64,000 nt of DNA from Phorcus lineatus (GCA_921293015.1 OV121088.1:37386836-37450835); one strand, 5' to 3'. Positions 35,732 through 47,127 are shown, counted from the stretch's first letter. Notes: generated by a model from the letters alone, not told the origin. A program made the numbers and translations.

Positions 35732-37240
35732 TTGACTGGAATAAAGCACGGATTCAAACTTGTGGACTTAAAGGATGTTAATTTATTGAGTGTGTTTACA
35801 AAAAATCACAAGTCTAGCTTAGAAAATAATACTGAAACTGAGATGCAAATTTTTGAAGAAATAGAATTAGGTAATTATGTCATAACCAATTCAAAACCTG
35901 CAGTTGTGAGCCCTCTGGGGTCAATTCCCAAAGACAATGGTAAAGTACGTTTAATTCATGACGGCAGTCTACCAAACAATGCAGGTATGAACTCATACAT
36001 GGTGGACTGTGAGTGTGAATACATGGACCTCAGGCACGCGCTTAGATATATCAAATCTGGCAGTTATTTAGCTAAGGTTGACCTTAAAAGTGCTTACAGG
36101 TCGGTTGGAATTCATCCTAGCAAGTACAATTTGTCAGGCTTATATTGGCGCTTCAGTGGAAATGCAGACATAACTTATATGTATGATAGAAAGCTGCCTT
36201 TTGGTGCATCTAAGAGCTGTCGTATATTTCAGACATTAAGTGCCTCTGTGTGTCGCATGATGAAGATGAAATATGGTGTTGACGTTATCGCGTACATAGA
36301 CGATTTTCTCATCATATGCGATTCTTTTGAAGAATGTTCACTAACTCTGACCCGCCTCATTAGCCTATTGCGTGAGTTAGGCTTCATGATAAACTGGAAT
36401 AAAGTTGATGGTCCTTCTCGACAGATTGTGTTCCTTGGAATAGCTATTGATACATTGAGAGGTACATTATCACTTCCTGAGACTAAATTGGCTGCCTTCT
36501 ATGAAGAAACAAAATCTTTTTCTACCAAGTGTAGGGCCAGTAGACGGCAGCTTGAACGCTTAATAGGGCAATTGAGTTGGGCAAGCATGGTAGTTCAAGG
36601 GGGGCGTACCTTTTTACGCCGAGTGATTGACTTAAAAAATGTTATCAAATCGCCACAGGGACGATGTAAACTTGATGACAGTTTTCATGCTGATATCCAG
36701 TGGTGGCTGTGTTTTATCAAACGTTATAACGGATCCAGCCCGTTCATTGACACACGCCGTGTATCTATTGTGTGTACTGACGCGTGTGATGAGGGAGCAG
36801 GGGGTCACTACAATGGTGATTTCTTTTACATGAATTGGAAAACTGACCTCCCTGAACTAAGGGATAAGCACATAAATATTAAAGAGACGGTAGCCATTAT
36901 ACTTGCCGCAATTAAGTAGGTGGGGTCATGTGTGGAAAAACCAAAGAATTGTTGTAAAAACTGACAACCAGGTAGCAATGGCATTTGTTAACAAAGGTTC
37001 ATGTAAGATTCCATTTGTAATGGATTGGTTGAGATATCTGTGGTGGTTGAAAGCTTCCTATAACTTTGTTCTCAGAGCTGAATATATTCCTGGGAATGAG
37101 AATAGACTTGCTGACTGTATTTCTAGATTGCATGAACCTGAAAAGTTATCCAATATGTATGATATGCTTCCCCATTACAGTTTTTTTACTTTCAACTTAG
37201 ATTTTCTGTGTTCTCATATGTCACTCGCTTTCGTAAATTA
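35732..37240 (+). pseudogene. reverse transcriptase / RNase H of the YR retrotransposon, frameshifted
   Basis: ORF 35732-36919 contains RT motifs AKVDLKSAYRSV (first Asp) and the active-site AYIDDFLIIC, then the start of RNase H with VCTDACDEGAGG. It stops at 36919; RNase H continues in another frame from 36903 with VVKTDNQVAMAFV and ENRLADCISR. A frameshift near 36905-36920 splits the RNase H domain, so the copy cannot make full enzyme unless a programmed shift exists there. Confidence 0.85.
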
Positions 37241-37244
37241 CAGG

Positions 37245-38128
37245 TGGAAACAATATCCAGTCACGCCTGCAACAAACTGTAGCCAGACTTGTGTCCCAGG
37301 GGTGGTCGGAGTCGACGAAGCGGACATATAAGTCCCAGGTGAAATGCCTTATGGATTTCTGTGACTTAACTGGAGAGAAAATGGTGCCTATGTCTTCTGG
37401 TACAATTTCTCTATACGTAGCATATCTCGTCGACTTTAGGAAGATGAAATACTCAACAATCCGCCAATATCTTAGTGTTGTTAGTCATCTACACAAGTCT
37501 AATGGTTTTGTTGATCCCATAAAGGACGATTGGCAGCTTAAACAGCTGTTAAAGGGAGTTAAACGTGAACTGGGCGACTCACAGTCTTGTGCAACTCCGA
37601 TCACCCCTGACCATGTTTCTCTTAAAGGGGAACCTAGACTGCAATTCTTTGTTTAGCTCATCTGTATTGGTGGCATGTTACCTAGGATTCTATGGAATGC
37701 TGCGTCCGGGTAACATCTTATGCGGTCCGCAATTCGACCCGAACAAGCATCTGACTGTATTCGATGTAAGTGTTATGCGCACTGGTTTCCGTGTTTCCTT
37801 AAAATGGACAAAGACTTTGCAATTCCGAGAGACATTGTTCGACGTTTTCCTGCCGGACACTGGCAGACACCCTCTTAACCCCGCCGCGGCCATGAGACTT
37901 CATCTGGAGCATCATAGGGACACATCTGCTACACAACCGCTGTTGTGCAATAATGACAAGAGTCCTCTGTCATACTCTGTATTTCTTAAGACAGTTAGTG
38001 AAATTCTGCAGTCACGTGGTGTAACTGTTAACATAACTGGACACTCTTTTAGACGTGGTGGTGCCAGTTGGGCATTCAATGTTGGAATGCCAGGAGAACT
38101 AATTCAAGAAATATGTCCTTCTTTCTAA
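37245..38128 (+). pseudogene. tyrosine recombinase of the YR retrotransposon, missing catalytic Tyr
   Basis: N-terminal SAM-like DNA-binding part (STKRTYKSQVKCLMDFCDL) is in the ORF from 37291, and the catalytic part is in another frame from about 37610, starting near the catalytic Arg in GMLRPGN. The HxxR motif is present as GHSFRRGGASWAF. After PGELIQE the frame diverges and stops at 38128, so the usual GDW...Y segment with the nucleophilic Tyr is absent. Together with the internal frameshift this marks a dead integrase. Confidence 0.82.
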
Positions 38129-38150
38129 CTTTAATACACTGGAGTTGGGA

Positions 38151-38298
38151 AATCAATTAAGTGTCCTTTCAACGCTCCGCATGTTGGCATTTTCAAGGCA
38201 CTTATTTGTTTGCTTAATCCTTTTTGTATTAAAGTTTCCAATTCTCTTGACAAATATGACTTTTGTTATTTTAACGAGTTGATGTTCAGACTGTTAAA
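38151..38298 (+). repeat. split direct repeat B1
   Basis: 148 bp starting AATCAATTAAGTGTCC, repeated as B2 at 38528-38676 with a 1-bp length difference. Confidence 0.9.
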
Positions 38299-38470
38299 GT
38301 TATATTTTATTTGTTAAAATATATTTTGACATGTAAGTCATGAGTGGTCTCCCTTTGTACTTCATGCTTTCTCTAGTACTAGTATATACGGAGTTACCTC
38401 CCTTTCACGTTGTCATACGTTGCATTCAGAATCACGCCCGCATGGCGTCTTGTGTTCAAGCAATATATAT
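38299..38470 (+). repeat. split direct repeat A2
   Basis: Second copy of A1, directly abutting B1; essentially identical over 172 bp. Confidence 0.92.
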
Positions 38471-38527
38471 TTTCACCCATCCCTACCCTCCCAGTAGTAT
38501 TATTGGTTAGAGGTCAAGATTAGGGGG

Positions 38528-38676
38528 AATCAATTAAGTGTCCTTTCAACGCTCCGCATGTTGGCATTTTCAAGGCACTTATTTGTTTGCTTAATCCTTT
38601 TTGTATTAAAGTTTCCAATTCTCTTGACAGATATGACTTTTGTTATTTTTAACGAGTTGATGTTCAGACTGTTAAA
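38528..38676 (+). repeat. split direct repeat B2
   Basis: Second copy of B1, marking the right end of the element. The short spacer 38471-38527 contains TTTCACCCATCCCTACCC and belongs to neither repeat. Confidence 0.9.
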
Positions 38677-38775
38677 ATCACGTTTTGTTGTTTGTCGGAC
38701 ATAATGGCGTCTGCAGTGATGCGCTTAACGGGGTGAATGGACGACGCTCTGTGATTGGTCGGAAAATATATTTGA

Positions 38776-39709
38776 TTGACAGGTGGCGATAGGTTAATTA
38801 TGCGATTGTTGGATGTTTTTAAATTATCTGAAGACAAAGAAGAGCTATCTCGATTTCTAAGAAGAAAGGAATTGTTTGGAAATTGGGACGGAAAAATTTG
38901 TAGAAAGTGTGGGGTAGGGAAATTTTATTTATGTCGGGATTCAAGCTACAGTAAGGATGGTTATTGCTGGAAATGCAACAGACGTGACTGTAGTAAAAAG
39001 TTTTCCATTCGCCATAACTCGTGGTTTGAAAACAGCAAGCTTGATGCCGGCAAAATACTACTGTTGACTTATTGTTGGGTTTGGAAACTCCCTCAAGACT
39101 TTATACGACGGGAACTTGGAATTTCATCGTGCAACACCAGTGTTGACTGGTTCCATTTTTGCCGAGAAGTGTGCGTGTGTGTGGTAGATGAAGATTCGGA
39201 AAAGATTGGTGGTTTTGGACGAATCGTCGAGATAGACGAATCGAAATTTGGAAAAAGAAAATTCATTAAAGGAAAACGTGTAGAAGGACAATGGGTGTTT
39301 GGAGGGATTGACAGCTAGAGACTCAAAAGAGTGCTTTTTCGCATGCGTAGACAAGAGAGACTCAAGTACTCTTATTCCCATAATTCTGAAACACGTAAAG
39401 CCGGATACAACAATCATAAGCGATTGTTGGAAGGCATGCGATTGTTTAAAGGAGGAAGACTTCACTCATCTTAAAGTTAACCACTCGTTGCACTTTAAAG
39501 ATCCCGAGACTGGCGCCCACACAAATACGATCGAATCATCGTGGGGTGCCCTCAAGCGTTCACTGCCACGAACAGGCACGTATAAAACTTTATATTCTTC
39601 CTATTTCGAAGAATTTTGTGTGAGGAGGAAGTATCTGTTTGATACTGAAAACAAGTTTTCACAGTTCTTGGATTCAATAAAACGAGTGTACAACCCTCAC
39701 GGCCTTTAA
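38776..39709 (+). pseudogene. Merlin (IS1016/ISXO2-like) transposase, one frameshift
   Basis: ORF 38776-39318 has an N-terminal zinc ribbon (CRKCGVGKFYLC ... CWKCNRRDC) and the first catalytic Asp in VEIDESKFGKRKF, then EGQWVFGGI. The second ORF (39299-39709) continues with the second Asp in TIISDCWKACDC and the Glu in HTNTIESSWGALKRS. These are the DDE signature and spacing of Merlin/IS1595-type transposases. The frame breaks near 39310-39320. Inverted ends could not be identified with confidence. If the shift is real it is a dead copy. Confidence 0.85.
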
Positions 39710-40015
39710 AAGGGACGATGAACTTGTGACTGTGCGGCGACCGCTCGCACTAATTCAAGCGACTGTTACCGCTCAAGCTAACGACAGCTTTGATGATTAC
39801 GTTATCTAAAGGTAAGAGAAACTGCTCCTATAACTTTAAAAAGTAGGCTTACATAAACTAAAAATGTTTAAATATGAATAGGCCTAGTAGAATCTTCAGT
39901 TCTTTCGCTCAAGCGATGCTTTCGACGATTTTGCTACATAAAGGAAAGTTTTTCGCACTCAAACCCTTGAAATTAAAGCTAACCCTAAAAATATTGTATA
40001 ATGTGCCCAAGGGTT
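39710..40015. other. non-coding stretch between Merlin transposase and LTR element
   Basis: No ORF or repeat recognised; probably the 3' part of the Merlin copy, later split from its distal flank (47128 onward) by the LTR element. Confidence 0.4.
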
Positions 40016-40020
40016 AAAGG

Positions 40021-40211
40021 TGTAGGGTTAGGTGCTCTACCACCAAACAACTGATACCATATTATATTGTTACGGTAACGGGAGTTACCTCCCTTGGGTT
40101 ATGCTGGCCGGATGTTCCGTGCGCTTGTACACACTCGGATCCACTGAGAAACGGAATAAACCTTGAACCCCCACAACTAATATGTTGTCACTTAGAAGAT
40201 ATAACTCCACA
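40021..40211 (+). repeat. 5' LTR
   Basis: 191 bp, TGTAGGGTTAGG...CTCCACA, includes GGGAGTTACCTCCC palindrome and a GAATAAA-type polyadenylation signal (GGAATAAACC near 40153). Confidence 0.95.
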
Positions 40212-40229
40212 TGGTGTCAGAAGTCGGGA
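40212..40229 (+). other. primer-binding site
   Basis: TGGTGTCAGAAGTCGGGA directly follows the 5' LTR; it resembles the complement of a tRNA-Leu 3' end, a known primer type in animal Gypsy elements. Confidence 0.75.
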
Positions 40230-40353
40230 TAGAGTTTTTCAGTGTTCTGACAGTAAGTGACATTCACGAACGTCTGTACTAGGGCGATGTACAAGGTGCA
40301 CGAAAACTGAAGGACTTATCGCAGAAAAACGCACGTGGTTTTAAAAATTCAAA

Positions 40354-42026
40354 ATGAGTGAATCTGAAGGGGATGAAAGGATTGTAGCTTCGGGTTCATC
40401 AGGACAAAACACTGTACAACCTAATGTGAACACTCCAATTGCCACTTATAGAGTGAATCCACCCGAACAGTTTAACTTCACAAAACCAGAATCATGGCCA
40501 AAATGGTCACGTCGTTTTGAGCGTTTCCGGCAGTCATCTGCGCTAGCCAAAGAGCCAGATGAGATGCAGATTAACTCACTTATATACCACATGGGAGATG
40601 AAGCAGAGGACATACTATCATCTTTAAAATTGACAACTGAACAATCAAAGTCATATAGAACTGTCACAGAAAAGTTTGATGGTCATTTTGTAATCTCTCG
40701 AAATGTGATATATGAACGTGCAGTATTCAATAGAAGAGGACAAGAGGAAAGTGAATCAGTGGACTCCTTCATTAACTCTCTTCACATTCTAGCTCGTTAC
40801 TGTGAATATGGTGTCCTCCATGACGACTTTATTCGGGACCGTATAGTAGTAGGGATTCGAGATTGTACCTTGAGTGCCAAAATGCAAGGTGATAGTAAAC
40901 TTACACTAGCCTCAGCAGTTCAGATGGCAAGACAGAAGGAAATGATTGCTCAACAGCAATCACAGCTGCGAAAACCAGAGATGAGTGCGTCTGTGGATGC
41001 AGTGAAATTTCGCAAACCTCCCAGAAATAGTTCTACAAAGAAATATTCAGGGAAATCGGGAAAGAAAGAACACTCTAATTCTACAAAGACAAAGAGAAAC
41101 TTTTGTCAACGTTGTGGCAGTAAACCCGCACACAAATGGGCTAAGTGTCCAGCGCGAGAAGCAACTTGCTATAAATGCAAAAAGAAAGGACATTTTAGTT
41201 CAGCTTGTTTAAACAGCAAGAACATCGACGAGTGTGTACTCGAAGATGAGACTGAAGTTGCCGAAGAATTCTTCCTTTATGAACTTGGGGACGGAAGTGA
41301 AGGTGAGAATGGTCCATGGGTCACAAATGTGCATGTGAATAGCACTGTCTTGAGATTCAAGATAGACTGTGGGGCAGATGTCACTGCAATACCTGAGGAA
41401 TCCTTTGACAAGTTGAAAGGCTGTACTCTCAGACAGACTAATAAACGTCTTCTAGGTCCAGCTAGAATAAGATTGGAAGTGCTTGGTGTCTTCACTCCTG
41501 AAATCAGAAAAGGAAACAAGGTTGTGAAACAGGACATTTATTTTGTGAAAAATCTGGACAAGTGCTTACTTGGCAGACCAGCAATTCAAGCAATGAATCT
41601 CTTGAAGTTCATCGACTCTGTTTCCGTCGATGAGGTAGAGGACGAATTTTCAATGCTATTCAAAGGGCTTGGTGAAATTCCAGGTGAATATGACATTGAA
41701 CTGAAGGATAATGCAGTACCCTATTCACTAAACACTCCAAGACGTGTTCCTATTCCTTTGTTGGATAAAGTAAAAAATGAGCTACAGAGGATGCAAGACG
41801 AGGGTGTGATTGAGACGGTCACTGAACCAACAGATTGGTGTTCTGGGATCGTAGTGGTTCCTAAGGGGAACGATCGTGTGAGACTAAGTGTTGATCTGAC
41901 TCAGTTAAACAACAACGTCAACCGTGAAATCTATACTATGCCATCAGTTGAGCATGTACTAGGTCAAGTCCGAGGAGCTAAGTTCTTCTCTCGCTTGGAT
42001 GCAAACTCTGGTTTCTATCAGTTGAA
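40354..42026 (+). pseudogene. gag-protease-RT (N-terminal part) of the Gypsy element
   Basis: ATG at 40354. Gag is followed by two CCHC knuckles (CQRCGSKPAHKWAKCP and CYKCKKKGHFSSAC). The aspartic protease motif is DCGADVTAIP, with Cys where Ser/Thr is usual. RT begins around PRRVPIPLLDKVKNEL and reaches the first catalytic Asp motif FFSRLDANSGFYQ, where the DNA transposon interrupts it at 42027. The ORF then runs on through transposon sequence to a stop at 42076, without meaning. Confidence 0.9.
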
Positions 42027-42217
42027 CACTCATTCTCAGCTAAAGGGCAAATTTCCAAATGTAGTTGTCAAAAAATAAACTTTGCAGATATGTCAAGAAA
42101 TGTTAAATTTAAAAAACTACATCATCTGTAGTTACCATATCTATCCTTGGGGGACCCAAATCGTACGTGATAATTGATCACTTGTGTCATCAATACAAAG
42201 GGTATAAATCAACCAAG

Positions 42218-43856
42218 TCAGATACGTTACGCGCACGGACCTGTTTCATTGCAAAATAAACATATATTTTTAGTAACTATTAATTTTGAATTGGTCTGTT
42301 GTCAGAAGAAGAGTTTGATCTATGGATAGGATGTAAATTTTGTTTAAGAAAATATCTAATCATTGAGACCTGTGGGCCATTACAAAGCCATATTTCAAAA
42401 CACATTTGTAAAACGTTTTAAAACAATAACTACAAAAACTACATTATTGCTGCAAATCCTTTTAGTGAAAAACCAACATTGTTATCTTTATGCAAAAGGC
42501 AATATCTATGAACACCCAATATATTTCTGGGTTTCTAAGGAACACAAACCTAAAACAATGAAACTCTTTATTGGTCAAAATGTAACGTAATTGATGTGAA
42601 CTATTGATAACCAAAGTTGTTAGTTGGTTAGTCTCCTATGTCAACCTCAAGAACTCTTCCAACATGCAATGTTCCATCATACATGGAAGCCAGACAACTT
42701 CAACAACTGGTATGCACGGCACAGGAAATGGCGAAAGAGCAGGTTCAGGAGCTTGTCCGGCGGCAGGTTCAGGAGCTTGTCCGGCGGCAGGTTCAGGAGC
42801 TTGTTAATTTTCTGGAAGAAAGTCAGGCAAATGCCTTAATTTCAGCTGAAAGTACTTGTAGTTCAAGTTAAAGAATTCAAAGAAGAAACTAAAACAATTA
42901 AATACGCCATACAAAAGTTTCATCAATTATGTGACGTAATTCATCAAATACGTTACGTAATTATCAAATACGTTATGTGATCATTCAAGTTTAACATTGT
43001 TTCTGTCAAAATAATTTACGTCTTAGCATGTAATCTGAAGCAACTCAAAATAAGATAAATATCTGAAAATAAGATAACTGCTTTAGAGTTCTTTTCAGCT
43101 AATTTCATAGCTTTCTCAATTACGTTAGGTATTCATCAAATACGTTATGCTTATAAATCGTCTAGTGTGGTCAAAATTGGTGACCCAATATACTCCATTT
43201 TGTCTTTTAGAAATCAATGAATATCATACATATAATTTGACATAATACAGATAGAAATTAAGATGAGAAAGAATCTGTCAGATGACACTTCCTACTTACC
43301 AATTTTGAGTGTTTTTTTCCGAACATCAAAGTCAGTGCAATGGTCCCCTTGGATGAATTCCGGAAGTAGATGATCAAATTGATAGGTAGAGTCTAATTTC
43401 TAACCCCACCGCAATCGGACTATGAAAGATGTTGTTAATCGCCAATGCATTACTGAATGTTATTAAAATAGTGTAACGTATTTGACGATAACGTATCTGA
43501 CAATGATTTCACAATTTTCATTCTGATGTCAAGCATTATATATTTCTAAGTTTAAGACTGGTCTTCCTAGATGAGTAACATGTTTTTCTATGCTTGAAGA
43601 GGCCAGAATGAAATGAACTTTGCTCAACCTGTGTTCCTCAACCATTAATGTGCGTAACGTATCTGACGAAAATCAGCGTGCCCACTGGCATTTCTGTTGG
43701 AACTTATCGTATAACATTTTTTCTGGTCTCCAGTTAATAATGTTTGGACAAGTTATTGATTCCTCATATGTAACACAATTGTTAAGGTTATTTTGTTTGC
43801 GCCATTGGTTTGATTCTGTAGATTCTTAAGTATATGAAAATCCATAACGTATCTGA
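42218..43856. promoter_or_regulatory. array of TCARATACGTTA motifs, direct in left half and inverted in right half
   Basis: Direct: 42218-42229, 42944-42955, 42964-42975, 43116-43127 (variant TCAATTACGTTA), 43136-43147. Inverted: 43474-43485, 43489-43500, 43655-43666, 43845-43856. Such mirrored arrays in CACTA-type elements bind the transposase-accessory protein; that role here is inference. Confidence 0.6.
42638..42871 (+). CDS. short repeat-containing ORF inside the CMC-like element
   Basis: 77 codons. Contains three copies of a 24-bp repeat (42740, 42764, 42788) encoding QVQELVRR, an amphipathic coiled-coil repeat with surrounding helix-favouring sequence. Not recognised as a transposase. 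It could be a captured exon or the tail of the lost transposase; equally it may not be expressed. Confidence 0.35.
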   Translation: MSTSRTLPTCNVPSYMEARQLQQLVCTAQEMAKEQVQELVRRQVQELVRRQVQELVNFLEESQANALISAESTCSSS

Positions 43857-44247
43857 TGTGAAATTTGGGGACAAGTGAACTTTTGAATATCAAATATTTT
43901 TTACTGGGCTATTGTCTTACGAACTGCCGAATTTTATTACACATGGTTGTTATGTACCATAAAACACTGAAATATTTCGACTATCATTCCAAATTAGAGT
44001 ACTATCCTTGTATCAAACAACACACCATGCAGAGGGACATGTCTTTTCGTGATTTTTCGTGACCCATTAATCGTTTTTAGTGAAACAAACTATATAAACT
44101 TACCTATAAGTGATAAATATTTCCTTTACCCCATCAAGGGGCATAACATAAGCAAGGATTAACATATCAAAATAGAATATTAACGATGTTATAATAATGG
44201 GACAGTGATTCAAGTGGTTTTGCCTTTTATGTGAGAATGAGTGTGAA

Positions 44248-46556
44248 GCTGTCAGAGAAGTCATCTAAACTCACAACATTTATAACCCCTTTCGGAAGGT
44301 TTTATTTCCGAAGACTTCCTTTTGGGATCTCAAGTGCTCCGGAGGTTTTCCAGAGAAAGATGTCTCAGATTCTCGAAGGCTTACCAGGTGTTATCTGTCT
44401 CATGGATGATATCCTGATCTACGGATTAACTCAGGAAGAGCATGACGCCCGTCTTGTGAAAGTTCTCAGAAGACTCGCTGACAGCAAGGTCACTTTGAAC
44501 AGCGAAAAGTGTGAATTCAGCAAAACCAAACTGAAGTTTGTTGGACATGTGATTAGTGCTAGTGGCGTTGAACCGGATCCTGAAAAGGTTGCGGCTATTC
44601 AAAACATGAAAGCTCCCACAGACAAAACTGAGCTGAGACGATTCCTCGGTATGGTGAACCAAATGTCCAAGTTTTCAGATCAGCTTGCAGAGAACACAAA
44701 ACCTTTGAGAGAACTTTTACAGAAAGATTGTGCCTTCTACTGGGGCGACAAGCAACAGTCTGCTTTTGATGAGATCAAGCAAGGCATTTGCACTGCGCCA
44801 ACGTTAGCTCTCTACGATCCGGGGAAGGATACTATGGTATCCACTGATGCATCATCATACGGCATTGGAGCTGAGCTCAAACAGAAACAAGAAGATGGAA
44901 CATGGAGACCAGTCATGTTCGCTTCCCGATCGTTGACTGAAACCGAGCAGAAATACGCTCAAATCGAAAAGTAAGCATTGGCGATAACCTGGGGAACAGA
45001 ACGTTTCAATAACTTCCTACTTGGAAAACACTTTCAAGTAGAGACTGATCATAAGCCATTGATCCCAATTCTTGGATCTAAAAGTTTTAATGACTTGTCG
45101 CCGAGACTTCAGCGTTTCAGAATGCGCCTGATGCGATACAGCTATACCGTTTTCTACACTCCAGGCAAAAACTTGGCTGTCGCCGACACCTTGTCAAGAT
45201 CACCTGTGGACAGTGGTCCTTTCCTGGATGTATTGAACTTTGAGCGAGAGACTCAACTCCATGTTGATTCAATTGTGAACCAATTGCCAACATCTGACTC
45301 GAAACTGTCGGAAATAGCCAGTGAGCAGAAGAAAGTGTATGGCAAAATCATCAGCTATGTACAAGATGGATGGCCATCTTACCATTTACTGCACTCGGAA
45401 GAAAAACATTTGCATAAAGTTAGACATGAACTCTCAGTAGCAAATGGGTTGCTATTGAAGGGCAGCAGGCTGGTGATCCCTCCAGTTCTCCGCACAGAGA
45501 TATTATCAAAGATTCACGCAGGTCACCAAGGTGTTCGGAAATGTAGAGAGTGTGCATACAATGCAGTGTGGTGGCCAGGCTTGAGTGCTGAAATCAAATC
45601 TACAGTGGAAAACTGTAAAGCGTGTTCTAAGTACAGAACAAATCCGATAGAGCCTTTGTTACCAACTCCATTACCAGAGAGACCGTGGCAGAGGTTGGGG
45701 ACTGATTTGTTTGAACTTAACAAGTCCATGTACTTGTTGGTGATTGACTATTATTCACGATATATTGAATTGGTGAAGTTGTCATCGACAACCTCAGCAA
45801 ACATTATCAAGGCCTTGAAGAGTATCTTTTCCAGACACGGGATACCAGAGACCATGATATCAGATAATGGGCCACAGTACTCCAGTGCTGAGTTCAGAGA
45901 CTTTGCCCATGCATACAACTTTGTGCATACTACCTCTAGCCCATTGTATCCAAAGAGTAATGGTGAAGCGGAGCGAGCTGTTCGCACTTGCAAAAACCTT
46001 TTGCAGAAAACAGACTGCCCACACCTTGCCATGCTTGAATACAGAGCAACTCCAGTATCGTGTGGCTTATCACCCGCAGAGCTACTTATGGGTAGAAAGC
46101 TGAGAGCAAGTTTGCCCAACCATCCATTAAAATTGGAGCCTACACCACGGAGAGATCAGGAATTCCAGATTCATGAATCTCAGAGAAAGGCCGAAATGAA
46201 AGCAAACCATGACCGCCGTCACGGTGCGTGAAATCTACCAGACTTAAAGCCAGGCGATCCAGTGTGGGTAAACAAATGTGAGTCAAAAGTGGTGAAGAAG
46301 GCGGGAACACCGAGATCATACATTGTTTCTACTCCTTCCGGAGAGGTCAGACGGAACAGGTCAGACTTAAAAGTAATCCCGTCGACTCCAGTGAAATCTA
46401 TGATCTCAACCCCTGAGGTCGAACCATGTCCTCCAAGTGTTGTAAATAATAACACTAACATTCCATCCACACTCATAGCTCCAAATACACCTAGTCCGAA
46501 CTGTGTTAAAACCAAGAGTGGAAGAGTGACAAAACCACCAAAGAGACTGGATCTTT
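44248..46556 (+). pseudogene. RT (C-terminal)-RNase H-integrase of the Gypsy element, two nonsense codons
   Basis: RT resumes after the insertion with ITPFGRFYFRRLPFG and the active-site CLMDDILIYG. RNase H has VSTDASSYGIGAE and ETDHKPLI. The integrase has an HHCC finger (HAGHQGV ... CKACSKY), then DDE residues in LGTDLFEL, ISDNGPQYS and NGEAERAV, and a C-terminal GPY/F-like PGDPVWVNK. The frame is continuous apart from a TAA at 44972-44974 after QIEK and a TGA at 46229-46231 after RRHGA, both single-base type changes. Final stop near 46556. Confidence 0.92.
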
Positions 46557-46926
46557 GAAATGCCTTTATTGCACAATATGTTTACGTGCAATTTTGGTTG
46601 AACTAGTTTTGTTGTAGTTATTACTAGTTAACTGTTTGAATTCGAAAGAGTGTTTATATTGTTTACGTAAACAGTTGTATAAGTCTACAACACTACCAAT
46701 GAGGGTTTAAAAGTTTTATTGTTAAAAGCTTTTAGATTTGTAATGATATTACCATCTATTTTGTTTTGGTTATGTCTTTATAAAATATTTGAAGGATAGT
46801 TCTTGAAAATATTTTCATGACAACTGTTTAGAATATTTTGAAGATGTTATATTTTAGTTTCAGTAAAAAGGTAAAGAAATAACCTTTTGAAATGTTAATG
46901 ATCAAGTTAAACTTTTGATCTACCTC

Positions 46927-46936
46927 GAAAGGGGGA
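46927..46936 (+). other. polypurine tract
   Basis: GAAAGGGGGA immediately before the 3' LTR; primes plus-strand DNA synthesis in LTR elements. Confidence 0.8.
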
Positions 46937-47122
46937 TGTAGGGTTAGGTGCTCTACCACCAAACCACTGATACCATATTATATTGTTACGGTAACGGGAG
47001 TTACCTCCCTTGGGTTATGCTGGCCGGATGTTCCGTGCGCTTGTACACACTCCACTGAGAAACGGAATAAACCTTGAACCCCCACAACTAATATGTTGTC
47101 ACTTAGAAGATATAACTCCACA
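46937..47122 (+). repeat. 3' LTR
   Basis: 186 bp; lacks a 5-bp stretch present in the 5' LTR near CACACTC, otherwise near-identical. Confidence 0.95.
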
Positions 47123-47127
47123 AAAGG

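Larger units (their letters stand above)
34510..38676 (+). mobile_element. Ngaro-type tyrosine-recombinase (YR) retrotransposon with split direct repeats
   Basis: Order is A1 (34510-34681), gag-like ORF, RT/RNase H, YR, B1 (38151-38298), A2 (38299-38470), a 57-bp spacer, B2 (38528-38676). A1/A2 (172 bp) and B1/B2 (148/149 bp) are near-identical, so insertion is fairly recent. The A1-ORFs-B1-A2-B2 layout and the presence of a YR instead of an integrase define Ngaro/PAT-like elements, which integrate as circles without target duplications. Several frameshifts and loss of the YR C-terminus indicate an inactive copy. Confidence 0.88.
42027..44243. mobile_element. 2217-bp CMC (CACTA/Chapaev)-like non-autonomous transposon inserted in RT
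   Basis: Inverted ends CACTCATTCTCA (42027) and TGAGAATGAGTG (44232-44243), with weaker pairing continuing inside. Flanked by TGAA at 42023-42026 and 44244-44247. Removing the insert and one TGAA joins the RT frame, so the borders are exact. CACT- ends with a 4-bp duplication fit Chapaev-type CMC elements. No transposase is visible; the only notable ORF is the repeat-containing one at 42638-42871. Nine copies of a 12-bp motif are arranged symmetrically. Confidence 0.85.
40021..47122 (+). mobile_element. Ty3/Gypsy LTR retrotransposon with 5-bp target duplication
   Basis: LTRs at 40021-40211 and 46937-47122, both TG...CA, flanked by AAAGG at 40016-40020 and 47123-47127. The LTRs differ by one 5-bp indel and very few substitutions, so insertion is recent. 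Gene order gag, protease, RT, RNase H, integrase is Ty3/Gypsy. The coding region is broken by a 2217-bp DNA transposon in RT (42027-44243) and by two in-frame stops (44972 and 46229). Confidence 0.95.

Noticed and set aside
45523-46119. Minus-strand ORFs of 68 and 122 codons
   Set aside because: Shadows of the integrase frame.
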